From a virus, in IMG/VR virus record IMGVR_UViG_3300044960_000107, positions 1-54,151 of that record: DNA of 54,151 nucleotides; one strand, given 5' to 3'. Each line of letters opens with the position of its first letter. The stretch's first letter is position 1. Position numbers and translations under genes: made by a program. Shown one piece after another: positions 1-8,767 of this stretch. A model generated the notes under the pieces. That model did not search any database. It saw nothing but the letters and a program-made list of their open reading frames with translations, and was not told the DNA's origin.

Positions 1-307
1 AGAAGCGCAGGACTCCGTCTTCGCGGCGGATGCTCTCTGCGCAGGCGACGATCGTGTCAAGGCGCTGCCGGCGCGTGGTGAGGTCCATCGGGAGCGTCTG
101 GCCGTTGACGACTGGAAAACGAGCGGTGTCATAGCTGGGGTGGACGAGAGAGCGGTCCTGCATCGGGGCGGGCTCGGAGGCGGTGCGCAACGGTGGTCCG
201 CCGAGCCCGGTGATGTCAAGCAGGCGCAGGCCCATCGTCGCGCCGTCGGGCTCGAAGGTGAGCGTGCCACGCGGGGTGTCCAGCTCGTACTTGATCCCGA
301 CTTCCAT
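1..307 (-). CDS. Distal-tail-like protein, 5' part (runs off the left end)
   Basis: Starts at ATG 305-307, just after the tape measure gene in transcription order, and runs off the window edge after 102 codons. The segment LLDITGLGGPP followed by a histidine/proline-rich stretch and a paired-arginine helix resembles the N-terminal domain of siphovirus distal tail (Dit) proteins, which connect the tail tube to the hub. Only the N-terminal domain is present. Reading across the window junction (base 1 to base 54151) continues in frame into the hub protein at 54151-52944, which would make one 504-residue protein. Whether that is a real fusion on a circular molecule or a lost segment cannot be decided here. 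Confidence 0.7.
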   Translation of the reverse strand, partial: MEVGIKYELDTPRGTLTFEPDGATMGLRLLDITGLGGPPLRTASEPAPMQDRSLVHPSYDTARFPVVNGQTLPMDLTTRRQRLDTIVACAESIRREDGVLRF

Positions 308-316
308 CGCTCTGCT

Positions 317-3300
317 TTATCGCGCGAACTCGGCGGCGGCGCGCGCCCGCTGAAGCCAGTGAAAATGGTCGTCGGGCGGCCGGCTGAAGTTCTGGATGAT
401 CGTCACCGGCGGTCGCCCGAACTGGTGAGGCAGGTTGGCGGTGCCACCCTGGGCGCGTCGTAGGGCGAGGAGCTCCTGGATGATCTCCTCGCGGGTGCGC
501 TTTCGCGTCGCGGGACCCGCGGAGCCGGTCGTGCCGCCCTGCGCGGCGACGACCATCTGGGCGGGAAGTTCGTCGAGGAGGCTCGAGCCGAGGATGTGTC
601 CGGTGTCGCCGAGGATCGACTCGTCGAACAGGTTGCCGAGGACGCCGGTAAGCAGTCCCTTCTTGTAGTCCTTGAGCGCCTGGAGTCGCTGGCGGGCGTC
701 CTCGAGCGCCTGAGCTGCGTCTTGGGCTGTCGATCCGGCGTCGCCCCCGCCGAAGTCCCCGCCGCCGCCGTCGCTGAAGCTCTCGCCTCCACCGTCACCG
801 GGCGAGCTCGACTCGACGGTGGTGCCGCGGACCTCGGCGAGCTCGCTGCGCAGCTCGTCGGCGTCGGAGAGATGTCCCTTGATGTCCTCGGCGAGCTGCC
901 TGCGCGTTTCGCGCGCCTCGGGGATGTCCTCCTTGACGTCCTTCAGGTGCTTGCGTGCGTCGTCGATCTTCTTCTGGAGCGCCGCGCGGACCTCGGGGTC
1001 GACGGCCTTCTTCAGGTTCGACTCCCAGTCTTCGATCTTGCGCTGATACATGCCACGGAGCTCAACGAGGAGCTCGACCATCTGTCGGATCATGGCCTGG
1101 AGATCGCGGATCATCTGGACGATCTTGTCCTTGCGGCGGATGAGGTCCTCGAGCTCGCTGGCCCGCTGGTCAATCGCAGCCTGGTCGATGGTCTCCCCGC
1201 CCTCCTCGCTGAAGACGGTGAACTCCTCGACGCTGCTGTCGTAGCGGGTGACGGCGTCGTCGTATGCCTTCGCCTCACGCTCGATCGCCTTGTGCTTGGC
1301 GTCAATCTTGCGCTGGAGCCTGGCGACGTCCTTCGCCTTGGCCTTCAGGCCCTTCTTCGGCGGCTTGCCGGCCTTGGGGGCGGACTGGGAGGTCGGGAAC
1401 CTGCGCACGATGCCGCCGCGGGCGTAGCGGCCGATGATGCCGCCCCGCTGATAGCCGCGCGGGTGGGTCATCGAGTAGCCGGAGAACGTACGCGGCGTCC
1501 AGCCGATGCCATAGGTGCCGGACGACTCGAAGCGCTGCCCGTTCCAGAATCCCATGCCGACATGGCCTTCAGCGCCATAGCCCCCGGTCGCGTAGACCGT
1601 GATCCACTTGCCGCGCCCGGGCACGAGGCCGGAGCCGCCACCTGGCTTGAAGTGCCAGGAGCCGAACGCCGGGCCGTAGCGGATGAAGCCACCGGCCATG
1701 AGGACGCGGCTGACCATTGCCGAGCAGTCGCCGGGATAGGAGGGGGGCGTCACTCCATGGCCTGCGCCTACTCCCGGGTAGGGTCCATTTAGTCGGGCCA
1801 GGCGGGCGGCCTCAGCATAGGCGGCGGCGACCGATCGAGGTACGCCGCCGAGATCGCTGGGTGGGCTTTCAAGCGATCCGCGACCTCCGGGCTCGGGTTC
1901 GGGAACCTGTCTCCACGGCCAGCGATGTCTTGGCACCTTGTCGCCGACGAGGCCGAGCAGTTTGGCGGCAAGCGGGTGCTTCTCGACGAACTGCTCGCGA
2001 AAGACCTCGGGGCGCTTGCGGTTGCGCTTCGCCCATTCACGCATGAACTTGACGCCCTCGCCAGGACCCCACCAGTCTCCCCAATAGGGGAACTGGAGCG
2101 GTCGCCCCTTCATCTTGTCGCCGGTCGGGCCGACATGGGGAAGTCCGTCGGTGGAAGGAGTCTTGCGCCCGTCGACCTTGTGCTTCTGCCCGCCCGGGAT
2201 GTAGGCCCAGAAGGTGTCCTCGTCGACCGGGCTGAAGAAGCGATTGCGTGCGCCCTGCCAGAAGGTTCCGTAGCGAGTCTTCGGCTTTGCTGCGGCGTTG
2301 CTTGGAGCACTGGGCGAGCCCGGCTGTGAGGCGTTCCCGCCAGGGCCGGGGGACGGGGTCACGCCGATGGCGATTCCTCCGACCTGCCCCCCGGTCTGGA
2401 AGCCAGGGATACCGAGGGAGGCCCAGAAGTCGCGGCCCATTGCTGCCACCGTGTCTGCGGGCACGACCACCTCGCCAGGGGCGGCCATGATGAGGACGCC
2501 GTCTCTGCCCCAGGTCGTGCCGGGCAGCATCGGGATGATCCCGCCTTCCTGGCGGGCGGGGAGGGTGTTGGTCGGCCCGAAGACGAGGTTGCCACGCTGC
2601 TCGAGCAGGACCTCGATGGTCGCCGTGACGCGCTTGCCGTCAGCAGTGTTGAGGTAGTTGATGATGGTCTCGAGATCGCTCTTGGCGTTCTTGGCGCCGT
2701 GGAGTAGGACCTTGGTCTCGGTCTTGTTGGGCACACGGCCCGTCTTCTCGATGAACTCGGCGATGGCGAGCGCGGCGCGGCCGGCCTGCGTCTTGGTGCC
2801 CCCGTACTTCTCTGCCATCTCGCGCAGGTCGCTGACCCGCTCGCGCAGGATGGGCCCGATCCGCTCGTTCGCGAGCCTGGTCTTGTCCTGTTCGCTCGCG
2901 AAGCGGCCTGCGGCGTTTGCGGCCTCACGAGCAGCGGCGGTCTCCTCGCGGGTGCCCTGGAGGAGCTCCTCGATCGCCCGGTTGGCATTGAGCGTCATCC
3001 GGGCCTGCTCGTCGCGCTCGCTCTTGAGGTTCTTCTCTGCGTCGGTCTCGGCGGCGATCGCCTCGCGGAGTCGCTGCTTCGCCTCGCGCAGCGCGAGCTC
3101 GGCCTCCTTGTATTCGAGGCTGTCTCTGCCGGCGTCCTTGCGGACCTGCTTGAGGTTCTGCTCTGCGCGCTCGACGTCGAGCGTGGCGCGCTCGACCGAG
3201 AGCTGTGCGCCGGAGAGCGTGAGGCTCGCGTCAGCGATCTGACGAAGGTTCGGCGCCAGGTCTTTTGCGATCTCGTTGAGGTCTTCGAGGGCCTTCTCGG

Positions 3301-4648
3301 CGCGACTCGGGCCGGAATCGATGAGCTTGGTGATCGCGAATGCGAGCCCGCCGACGCCGGCGGCTGCGGCCAGTCCCCACGGGCCTAGGGCGATGCCCGC
3401 GATCCTGCTGAGACCACCGACGATGCCGCCGATCTTGCCGCCCTTGCTGGTGAGCTCGGCGAGCTTGCCTGCGAGACCGCCGACGCCTGCTGCGGCCTGG
3501 CCGGTGCCGATCGTGGTGAGCGCACCACTGAGCCTGCCGAGCAGGCCGAGAACGCTGGAGATGCCGGTGATCTTGGCGGCGAAGTTGAGCACCTTCATGC
3601 CAGCGGCGGCGGTGGCGACACCGCCGATCGCGATGGCGAGCGCCTTCGCTGCGCCCTCGTGCTCCTTGAAGAAGCCGATCGCTCGCCGGACGACGTCGAC
3701 CACGCCGCCAAAGACGGTCTTCACGCCTTCCACTGCGCCCTTCAGGATCGAGTGGGCCCTCTCCGATTCGGTGAGGGCGGTGACCCAGTCGGTGACCTTG
3801 TTGACGACCTTGGTGACGATGGGTAGGAGCCCCTGTCCGACCTTCTCCATGAGATTCTCGACGGCGACGCCGAGGCGCTCCTGCGCGCCGGCCGCGGTCT
3901 TGCCGTACTCCTCAGCCTGCCCGGCGACGGCGCGCTGGAGGGCGACAAGGTTCTCCTGGCGCTGTCCGAGCTGGTCGAGCTGCTGGGCGCGCTTCTTCTC
4001 GGCCTCCAGCGCCTTGAGCTGGGCCTCGAGCTGGGTCTTCTCTGCTCCCTCCGCGTCCTTCAGCGCATCCTTGACGCGGTCGATCTTGGCCTTGAGCTTG
4101 TCCTGGTTGACCGTGTACTTCTCGGTGACGATGCCGAGCCGGCTCAGCGACTTCTCGCTGCCGTTGTAGGCGCGGATGATGAGCTTCGAGGCAGCCTCAA
4201 GAGAGATGTTCTTGGCGCGCGCGAGGTCGGCCGCTGTTGCGTTGAGCTTCAGGGCCTCGTTGACGTTGCCGGTGGTGCGAACGAGGTTGGTAAACGACTC
4301 AGCGAGGTCCTCGTCGTCGAATGCGGAGAGCTTCGACTGCTTCTGGATGACCTCGTCGATTCGCTTGCCGTACTCCTTGTAGGAGAGCCCGAGCGCCTTG
4401 AGCTGGGCCTCGAGCTTCTTCTGGGACTTCTCGGCATCAACAGCGGCGTCGATCGACTTCTTCAGGCCAACGGCGAGCAGGCCGGCGCCGGCGGCTGCCG
4501 CTGCGGCGCCGACCTTGAGTGCGGTCGACATGGTCTTGCCGGTGCGGTCGAAGTCGCGACGTGCCTCGGCAAGGCCCCGCTTCAGGTCGGAGGTGTCCGC
4601 CCTGAGCAGGACCTTGCCGGCCGCGACTACGTTGCCGCCGAGAGCCAT
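317..4648 (-). CDS. Tail tape measure protein with embedded NlpC/P60-type peptidase
   Basis: A 1443-residue protein that sets tail length and fills the tail tube before DNA ejection. The largest gene, directly after the overlapping chaperone pair, is diagnostic. The N-terminus has a short basic helix and an Ala/Gly-rich hydrophobic segment (about residues 45-65), then long charged coiled coils (about 180-250, 480-600, 1120-1330) and Gly/Ala hydrophobic stretches (about 330-450). A cysteine-peptidase domain near residues 950-1060 has DCSAMVS with the presumed nucleophile Cys975 and GHVGMG with His1029, typical of NlpC/P60-like cell-wall hydrolases. It probably opens peptidoglycan during DNA entry. 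The start ATG lies 3 nt past the stop of the upstream chaperone frame. Confidence 0.95.
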   Translation of the reverse strand: MALGGNVVAAGKVLLRADTSDLKRGLAEARRDFDRTGKTMSTALKVGAAAAAAGAGLLAVGLKKSIDAAVDAEKSQKKLEAQLKALGLSYKEYGKRIDEVIQKQSKLSAFDDEDLAESFTNLVRTTGNVNEALKLNATAADLARAKNISLEAASKLIIRAYNGSEKSLSRLGIVTEKYTVNQDKLKAKIDRVKDALKDAEGAEKTQLEAQLKALEAEKKRAQQLDQLGQRQENLVALQRAVAGQAEEYGKTAAGAQERLGVAVENLMEKVGQGLLPIVTKVVNKVTDWVTALTESERAHSILKGAVEGVKTVFGGVVDVVRRAIGFFKEHEGAAKALAIAIGGVATAAAGMKVLNFAAKITGISSVLGLLGRLSGALTTIGTGQAAAGVGGLAGKLAELTSKGGKIGGIVGGLSRIAGIALGPWGLAAAAGVGGLAFAITKLIDSGPSRAEKALEDLNEIAKDLAPNLRQIADASLTLSGAQLSVERATLDVERAEQNLKQVRKDAGRDSLEYKEAELALREAKQRLREAIAAETDAEKNLKSERDEQARMTLNANRAIEELLQGTREETAAAREAANAAGRFASEQDKTRLANERIGPILRERVSDLREMAEKYGGTKTQAGRAALAIAEFIEKTGRVPNKTETKVLLHGAKNAKSDLETIINYLNTADGKRVTATIEVLLEQRGNLVFGPTNTLPARQEGGIIPMLPGTTWGRDGVLIMAAPGEVVVPADTVAAMGRDFWASLGIPGFQTGGQVGGIAIGVTPSPGPGGNASQPGSPSAPSNAAAKPKTRYGTFWQGARNRFFSPVDEDTFWAYIPGGQKHKVDGRKTPSTDGLPHVGPTGDKMKGRPLQFPYWGDWWGPGEGVKFMREWAKRNRKRPEVFREQFVEKHPLAAKLLGLVGDKVPRHRWPWRQVPEPEPGGRGSLESPPSDLGGVPRSVAAAYAEAARLARLNGPYPGVGAGHGVTPPSYPGDCSAMVSRVLMAGGFIRYGPAFGSWHFKPGGGSGLVPGRGKWITVYATGGYGAEGHVGMGFWNGQRFESSGTYGIGWTPRTFSGYSMTHPRGYQRGGIIGRYARGGIVRRFPTSQSAPKAGKPPKKGLKAKAKDVARLQRKIDAKHKAIEREAKAYDDAVTRYDSSVEEFTVFSEEGGETIDQAAIDQRASELEDLIRRKDKIVQMIRDLQAMIRQMVELLVELRGMYQRKIEDWESNLKKAVDPEVRAALQKKIDDARKHLKDVKEDIPEARETRRQLAEDIKGHLSDADELRSELAEVRGTTVESSSPGDGGGESFSDGGGGDFGGGDAGSTAQDAAQALEDARQRLQALKDYKKGLLTGVLGNLFDESILGDTGHILGSSLLDELPAQMVVAAQGGTTGSAGPATRKRTREEIIQELLALRRAQGGTANLPHQFGRPPVTIIQNFSRPPDDHFHWLQRARAAAEFAR

Positions 4649-4651
4649 CAG

Positions 4652-4912
4652 CTACATCCCTCGCTCGGCCTTCCACTCGGCGATGCGCCGTTGTCCTTCC
4701 TCGAGGGCTTCGAGTCGAGCCTGCTCTTGCTGTTGCTCTTGCTGTCGCTTCGCATGCCACGCGGCTGCGATCGCCTCGCAGACAAGCCACTGCTGGTCTG
4801 GGTCGGACGAAAGCTGGGGCCAGGGGAGGCCCCACTCGTAGACTGCGCGGCCGATACGAGCGACGAGCCGCTCATTCGCGACGACCTTCGCGAAAGGTGG
4901 CGAGGGCCTCAC
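4652..4912 (-). CDS. Tail assembly chaperone, downstream overlapping frame
   Basis: An 86-codon frame overlapping the 3' end of the larger chaperone gene by 41 bp and ending 3 nt before the tape measure start. This is the standard place for the second (GT-type) chaperone product, normally made by programmed frameshifting from the first. The frame here is +1 (or -2) relative to the upstream gene, not the common -1. The coding-like stretch begins around ERLVARIGRAVYEW and ends in a charged Gln/Glu/Arg helix. The only in-frame initiator is GTG at 4912, so either a frameshift or independent re-initiation is possible. The other overlapping frame (ATG at 4875, inside the upstream stop) is Ser/Arg-rich and looks like a shadow. 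Confidence 0.7.
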   Translation of the reverse strand: MRPSPPFAKVVANERLVARIGRAVYEWGLPWPQLSSDPDQQWLVCEAIAAAWHAKRQQEQQQEQARLEALEEGQRRIAEWKAERGM

Positions 4913-5576
4913 GGCCGAAGACCGGCCTGCCCTTGCCGTCGGTGTTCACGGTGCCAAGTGCGAGCCCGACCGCCCAGTCGTAGTCCTCGGGCGGCAGGAA
5001 GGAGACCGGGTCAGGAGCGAGCTGCTCCTTCAGGGCCTCGATGTTCGGCTCGAGCGCGCCGGGCTCGTCTGCCTCGCGCGCGAGGTCGCGCAGGCGCTTG
5101 ATCTCGGCCTTGATCGGCTCGTTCTCCGGCGGGGCGGTGAGCCGGGGCTCAACGATGACGTTGCGAACGATCTCGTCGAAGTAGTCGCCCAGGTCTGCAT
5201 AGCGCGCGATCAGCACGCTGGGCGCCTGGCCTTCGTCCTCGGGGCGAACGACGCTCTCACCGAGCGCCTGCTTGATCGCTATTTCCTGGAGCGACGCGGG
5301 GAAGCTGCCGGAGAAAGCGTGACGCTGAAGGTTCAGGCTTCGGACGCGGTAGACGAAGCCCGACGGGCCTGGGCAGATTCGCTCCGACGTCTGCCGAAGC
5401 TCCTCGAGAGAGACAGGGGTTGCAGGCTCGTCGTCGAGCGGCTCCGGCTCGGCCGCAGGCGGCTGCGCCGGAGGCTCAGGCGTTTCTCCCGCTGGCGCAG
5501 GCGCAGGCGTCACGGCGGCAGACGCCTCGAGGGCCTCGGTCTCCTGGGTGATGGTCTCGCTCTGGGTTGCTTCCAT
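4872..5576 (-). CDS. Tail assembly chaperone (G-type)
   Basis: A 234-residue protein immediately upstream of the tape measure gene. Residues 1-55 are a Pro/Ala/Glu-rich low-complexity leader, followed by a globular domain ending in DYDWAVGLALG, similar in style to tail-assembly chaperones that hold the tape measure during tail tube polymerisation. The start ATG has GGAGG 8 nt upstream. The family assignment rests on position, overlap architecture and length rather than a firm motif. The end overlaps the second chaperone frame. Confidence 0.75.
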   Translation of the reverse strand: MEATQSETITQETEALEASAAVTPAPAPAGETPEPPAQPPAAEPEPLDDEPATPVSLEELRQTSERICPGPSGFVYRVRSLNLQRHAFSGSFPASLQEIAIKQALGESVVRPEDEGQAPSVLIARYADLGDYFDEIVRNVIVEPRLTAPPENEPIKAEIKRLRDLAREADEPGALEPNIEALKEQLAPDPVSFLPPEDYDWAVGLALGTVNTDGKGRPVFGREALATFREGRRE

Positions 5577-5724
5577 CGCTCGTGTCCTCCTGGGTGTCGA
5601 GCTGGTTCTCGATGGCGTCCTGGAGTTGCGCGAGCAGACGGTTCGCCTCCTCGAGGTCGCGCTTCGCGCGTTTCACCCTCGACTGGGCGAGGCCGGCTAG
5701 CCCTCGGAGCTCCGCGGTGCCCAT
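5476..5724 (-). CDS. Small coiled-coil protein overlapping the chaperone start
   Basis: 82 codons starting at ATG 5724 (AAGGG directly upstream). The first 55 residues form a plausible amphipathic coiled coil (SRVKRAKRDLEEANRLLAQL). The remainder overlaps the first 100 bp of the chaperone gene in another frame and becomes Arg/Asp-rich. No family recognised. It fills an otherwise empty 170-bp gap between two tail genes, which argues that at least its N-terminal half is translated; the exact 3' end is less certain. Confidence 0.5.
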   Translation of the reverse strand: MGTAELRGLAGLAQSRVKRAKRDLEEANRLLAQLQDAIENQLDTQEDTSDGSNPERDHHPGDRGPRGVCRRDACACASGRNA

Positions 5725-5747
5725 CCCTTGGCGGGCTAATCGGCGTC

Positions 5748-6044
5748 TCAGAGGACCTTCGGGCGACGGACGTAGAAGGACCGCTCGGCGGCGGCCTGAG
5801 CAACGCCAGTGCTCAGGCCGCCGTACCACCAGCGGCCAGGCTGGTCGGCGGTGAGCGTGTAGCGAAAGAGCCCGGCCGAGACTCTTACGAGATCGTTGGT
5901 GTCGAGGTCGATGATTGAGCCGTCTGGCTTCCTGATCTTCCCGGCTCTGGTGGTCGGGTCTGTGGCGATGCCGTCGACCGTCCAGAGGAAGTCGAGCTCG
6001 ATGGCGTCGCCAACGTCATAGGTGTTCTCAGCGGGCGTTGTCAT
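5748..6044 (-). CDS. Small virion-type protein, function unknown
   Basis: 98 residues from ATG 6044 (an alternative GTG start at 6053 adds MLR). The sequence is beta-rich: a nearly continuous set of short strands with Asp/Gly turns and the motif GLFRYTLTADQPGRWWY, typical of Ig-like or beta-sandwich attachment domains in tail proteins. It lies between the repeat-containing protein and the chaperones. The start region lies inside one copy of the 42-bp inverted repeat. Confidence 0.7.
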   Translation of the reverse strand: MTTPAENTYDVGDAIELDFLWTVDGIATDPTTRAGKIRKPDGSIIDLDTNDLVRVSAGLFRYTLTADQPGRWWYGGLSTGVAQAAAERSFYVRRPKVL

Positions 6045-6058
6045 CCTGAGCACCTATG
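6017..6058. repeat. 42-bp inverted repeat, copy A
   Basis: CATAGGTG at 6017-6024 and CACCTATG at 6051-6058 form 8-bp arms in a unit of exactly 42 bp, the same length as six other copies. This one overlaps the start codon of the 5748-6044 gene and its first codons, so part of the match may be coincidental; it is the weakest of the set. Confidence 0.6.
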
Positions 6059-6096
6059 CCGGAGACATCGCAGTTCTCGCGTCCCATCGCGCTCGT

Positions 6097-8754
6097 CTAT
6101 CGGTCGGCGAGCTCGAGCTGGGAGCGGGCCGTATCGCCGAGCCCGAGGTCGGCCGACTGCGCGAGGTGATCATTGAGGAGCAGATCGAACGCAGCGCGAT
6201 CGGCGAGGGCGAGCGCCGCTACGGTTCGGTCGGCTAGGGCGAGTTCGGCGATGGCGCGGTCTGCGAGCACGAGCAGTCCGCGGATCACCTCCTGAGCGAA
6301 GGTGGCGCTGAGCGAGCCGGTGGCGCTGAGTGCGGCCGCAATCTCAACGAGTCGTTCGATGTTCGCGAGCAGGTCGCCAGCACTTGCCAGCGTGGCCTGC
6401 GCGAGAGCATGGTGGGCCAGGGCTGCCTGGAGCTGTCCATTGCCTGCCAGTGCTGCTCGAACGATCGCGGTTCGCTGAGCAGCGGCAGTGAGCGAGCTGT
6501 CCCCTGGCATGCTGGCTGCGGCGAGGATGATCGGTACCGCTTGGGCCTGGAGATCGCCCTGTCCTGCGATGATGGCATTGATGATGCGCTCTGGGAGCGC
6601 GGCAGCGCCCAGCGTGCCTGCTCCGGCGAGAACGGCGCTGGCGCGTCCATCGTGGCGGGCGCTCGCGGACATGGCCCCGGCCCCAGAGATGGTTACGGCG
6701 ATGATGACTTCGTTGGTCGCGTCAGCAGCCAGGGCGCCGAGCCCGCTCAGCGTCGCCGCGATCTGGTTCTCCCCGCCGAAGGTGACTAGGGCGGCCCCAA
6801 AGCCAGTGAGTGAGACTGCGGCTCGAACTTCGGAACGAAGGAGCGCGATCAGGCTGCCTGCGGCGGCGAGGGTGGCCTGCGCGAGCCTGGTTCGCTGCGC
6901 TGCTGCGCTCAGTTCGCCCCCTCCCGCGAGCGTTGCGGCTGCGATTGCAGAATGATCGGCTTGCGAGAGCAGGGCGCCTACGCCCACTAGGGCGGCCGAG
7001 GTGATGCGCTCGAGGTCTGCGTCGCCCTGAGCCTGGCCGAGCCCCTGGAGAGCTGAGGCGGCGAAAGCTTCATGATCGGCCTGCGCAGCGAAGACTCCGC
7101 TCGCCGCGAGGGCGGCAGCGGCAAGCCGCTCTCTGAGGGCGACGGCGCTGAGCGCCCCCGATGCAGCAAGGACTGAGGTGACGAATGCGTCATGGTCGAG
7201 CTGGGCGGTCAGGTTGCCGGTGCCGGGGAGGTTCGCAGTGGCGAGTCGTTCTCGGATCGAGCTCGCGGTAAGCGAGCCGGAGCCCGAGAGCGCGGAGGAG
7301 ATGAGGTGAAGGCGGTAGGCGGTGGCGGTCAGGTCGCCTGCTCCGGTGAGTGCCGAGATGGCGAATGCCTCATGATCGAGCTGTCCGGTGAGCCCGCCGG
7401 CTCCGGCGAGAGCGATCTGGGCGAAGGCGTCGTGGTCGACCTGCCCGGAAAGCGACCCGAGGCCAGCGAGTGCGGCGGCGGCGGTGTGCTCGGTTGCCCC
7501 TCCGGAGACGGCGACGGTGATCGCTGCCCAGACGCTCGGCGAGTAGGAGCTCCAGGCAGCGGGGTCTTCGGAGGCAGCAGTCGCGTAGCGTTCGGCGGCA
7601 AGGATCGTTGACGAGCTCGCCGACGCAAACCGCTTGCCTGAGTAGCCGGCTGGCGGGATCGAGGGCCCCGCTCCTGAGTCGTTGGCGCCGGTAACGGAGA
7701 GCCAGACACGATCCGCGGACGTACCCGGGTTGGCGTTGTCAGAGTTCGGCGCGCCGGTCCCGGTGGCGATCGACGACACGGTGGGAGCGCCGCTCGCGCC
7801 GCGTATGAGGTAGCAGATAGCGGCGAACTGGTTGGTTCCGCCTTCAGTGATGTCGACCGTTGATCCCTCGGAACCGTCGAGGTAGCGGTAGAAGACGCCA
7901 AGCGCTGCGCCCGAGGTACCGCCATCGGCGATCTCTGTCCAGCCTGACGGCGGCGATTTGCTCCCGCCGGCGCCGTTGGTGGTGCAGACGATCAGCGCGA
8001 GGTCGCCGGCCTGTCGACCGGAAGGGAGTGTGACGGTGTACGGGCTCGAGGTGTCCGTGCTGGTTGTTCGCTCGATCACGTCCGGGAAGTCCCCAACCTC
8101 GGCCGAGTTGAACGCGATGACAAGGTGTGCCCGGGTCGCGGAAGTTGCCGCGGTGAACGTCGTATTGCCGACGTCCCCTGACCCGTTGAACGTGCCGGTG
8201 GCGATGCCGATGGCACCGCCGTTACCGCCGGTTGTGGTCGAGTCGAGTCGCTCGGTCAGGCTGTTGAGGTTGCTGTTCGCCCAGCTCCCGAACTCCGTGG
8301 TCGTCGCCGCGTCGGGCAGCGAGCCGGCGGTCGCGATGACGACGAGGGTCTCGGTGACCGGGACATCGGGCCCATCGGCGTCTCCCGAGGTCGTGGCGGC
8401 CTGCGTCGAGCTCTGGAAGGCTGCGAACGGGACGCCTTCGGAGACGCAGCCGCGGATCAGCAGGATGCACGACTGCCGGTGGTTGACGGTGCCCGAGAGC
8501 GTTGGTCCGGTGTGTGAGGTGCCGGTCGCGCGTGCCCAGTACGCCTGGATGCTGGTACCGTCGGCGCCGCCCGCAGTGCCGGTGCCGACGAGGCGAATCT
8601 CGTTCCAGGTGAGGTCTCCTCCTGAGACGCGCGTGTCCTGGTTCGCGCTCTCGATCAGGAGCAGGAAGATGTCGCCAGCCTGGTAGCCGGACGGCAGCGC
8701 AGGCGTCGCGCCTGTGCTCGCGGAGCCTCTGGTGACATAGGTCGGGGCGGCCAC
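6097..8754 (-). CDS. Large virion protein with twenty 20-residue tandem repeats
   Basis: 885 residues from GTG 8754. Residues 1-215 and about 218-417 are two related beta-sandwich domains, each with a PSGYQAGDI/PSGRQAGDL-type motif, as in phage fibre or decoration proteins. From about 418 to 815 there are twenty consecutive units of exactly 20 residues with the pattern L-x-G-x-G-x-L and a terminal Ala, for example LAGAGGLTGQLDHEAFAISA. The C-terminus (about 828-885) switches to a shorter repeat built on ALADR. It lies between the tail-fibre-like protein and the chaperones. A long rod or solenoid in the virion (fibre or head/tail decoration) is the likely role. Confidence 0.75.
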   Translation of the reverse strand: MAAPTYVTRGSASTGATPALPSGYQAGDIFLLLIESANQDTRVSGGDLTWNEIRLVGTGTAGGADGTSIQAYWARATGTSHTGPTLSGTVNHRQSCILLIRGCVSEGVPFAAFQSSTQAATTSGDADGPDVPVTETLVVIATAGSLPDAATTTEFGSWANSNLNSLTERLDSTTTGGNGGAIGIATGTFNGSGDVGNTTFTAATSATRAHLVIAFNSAEVGDFPDVIERTTSTDTSSPYTVTLPSGRQAGDLALIVCTTNGAGGSKSPPSGWTEIADGGTSGAALGVFYRYLDGSEGSTVDITEGGTNQFAAICYLIRGASGAPTVSSIATGTGAPNSDNANPGTSADRVWLSVTGANDSGAGPSIPPAGYSGKRFASASSSTILAAERYATAASEDPAAWSSYSPSVWAAITVAVSGGATEHTAAAALAGLGSLSGQVDHDAFAQIALAGAGGLTGQLDHEAFAISALTGAGDLTATAYRLHLISSALSGSGSLTASSIRERLATANLPGTGNLTAQLDHDAFVTSVLAASGALSAVALRERLAAAALAASGVFAAQADHEAFAASALQGLGQAQGDADLERITSAALVGVGALLSQADHSAIAAATLAGGGELSAAAQRTRLAQATLAAAGSLIALLRSEVRAAVSLTGFGAALVTFGGENQIAATLSGLGALAADATNEVIIAVTISGAGAMSASARHDGRASAVLAGAGTLGAAALPERIINAIIAGQGDLQAQAVPIILAAASMPGDSSLTAAAQRTAIVRAALAGNGQLQAALAHHALAQATLASAGDLLANIERLVEIAAALSATGSLSATFAQEVIRGLLVLADRAIAELALADRTVAALALADRAAFDLLLNDHLAQSADLGLGDTARSQLELADR

Positions 8755-8767
8755 GCCCCCTGCCTAC

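Noticed and set aside
596-1792. Long plus-strand open frame opposite the tape measure gene
   Set aside because: Composition is Arg/Leu/Ala-rich without motifs and mirrors the tape measure coiled coil; shadow frames of this size are common at this GC.
4648-4875. ATG at 4875 overlapping the chaperone stop (ATGA)
   Set aside because: The coupling is attractive, but the product is Ser/Arg-rich without structure, while the other frame reads as a globular protein.
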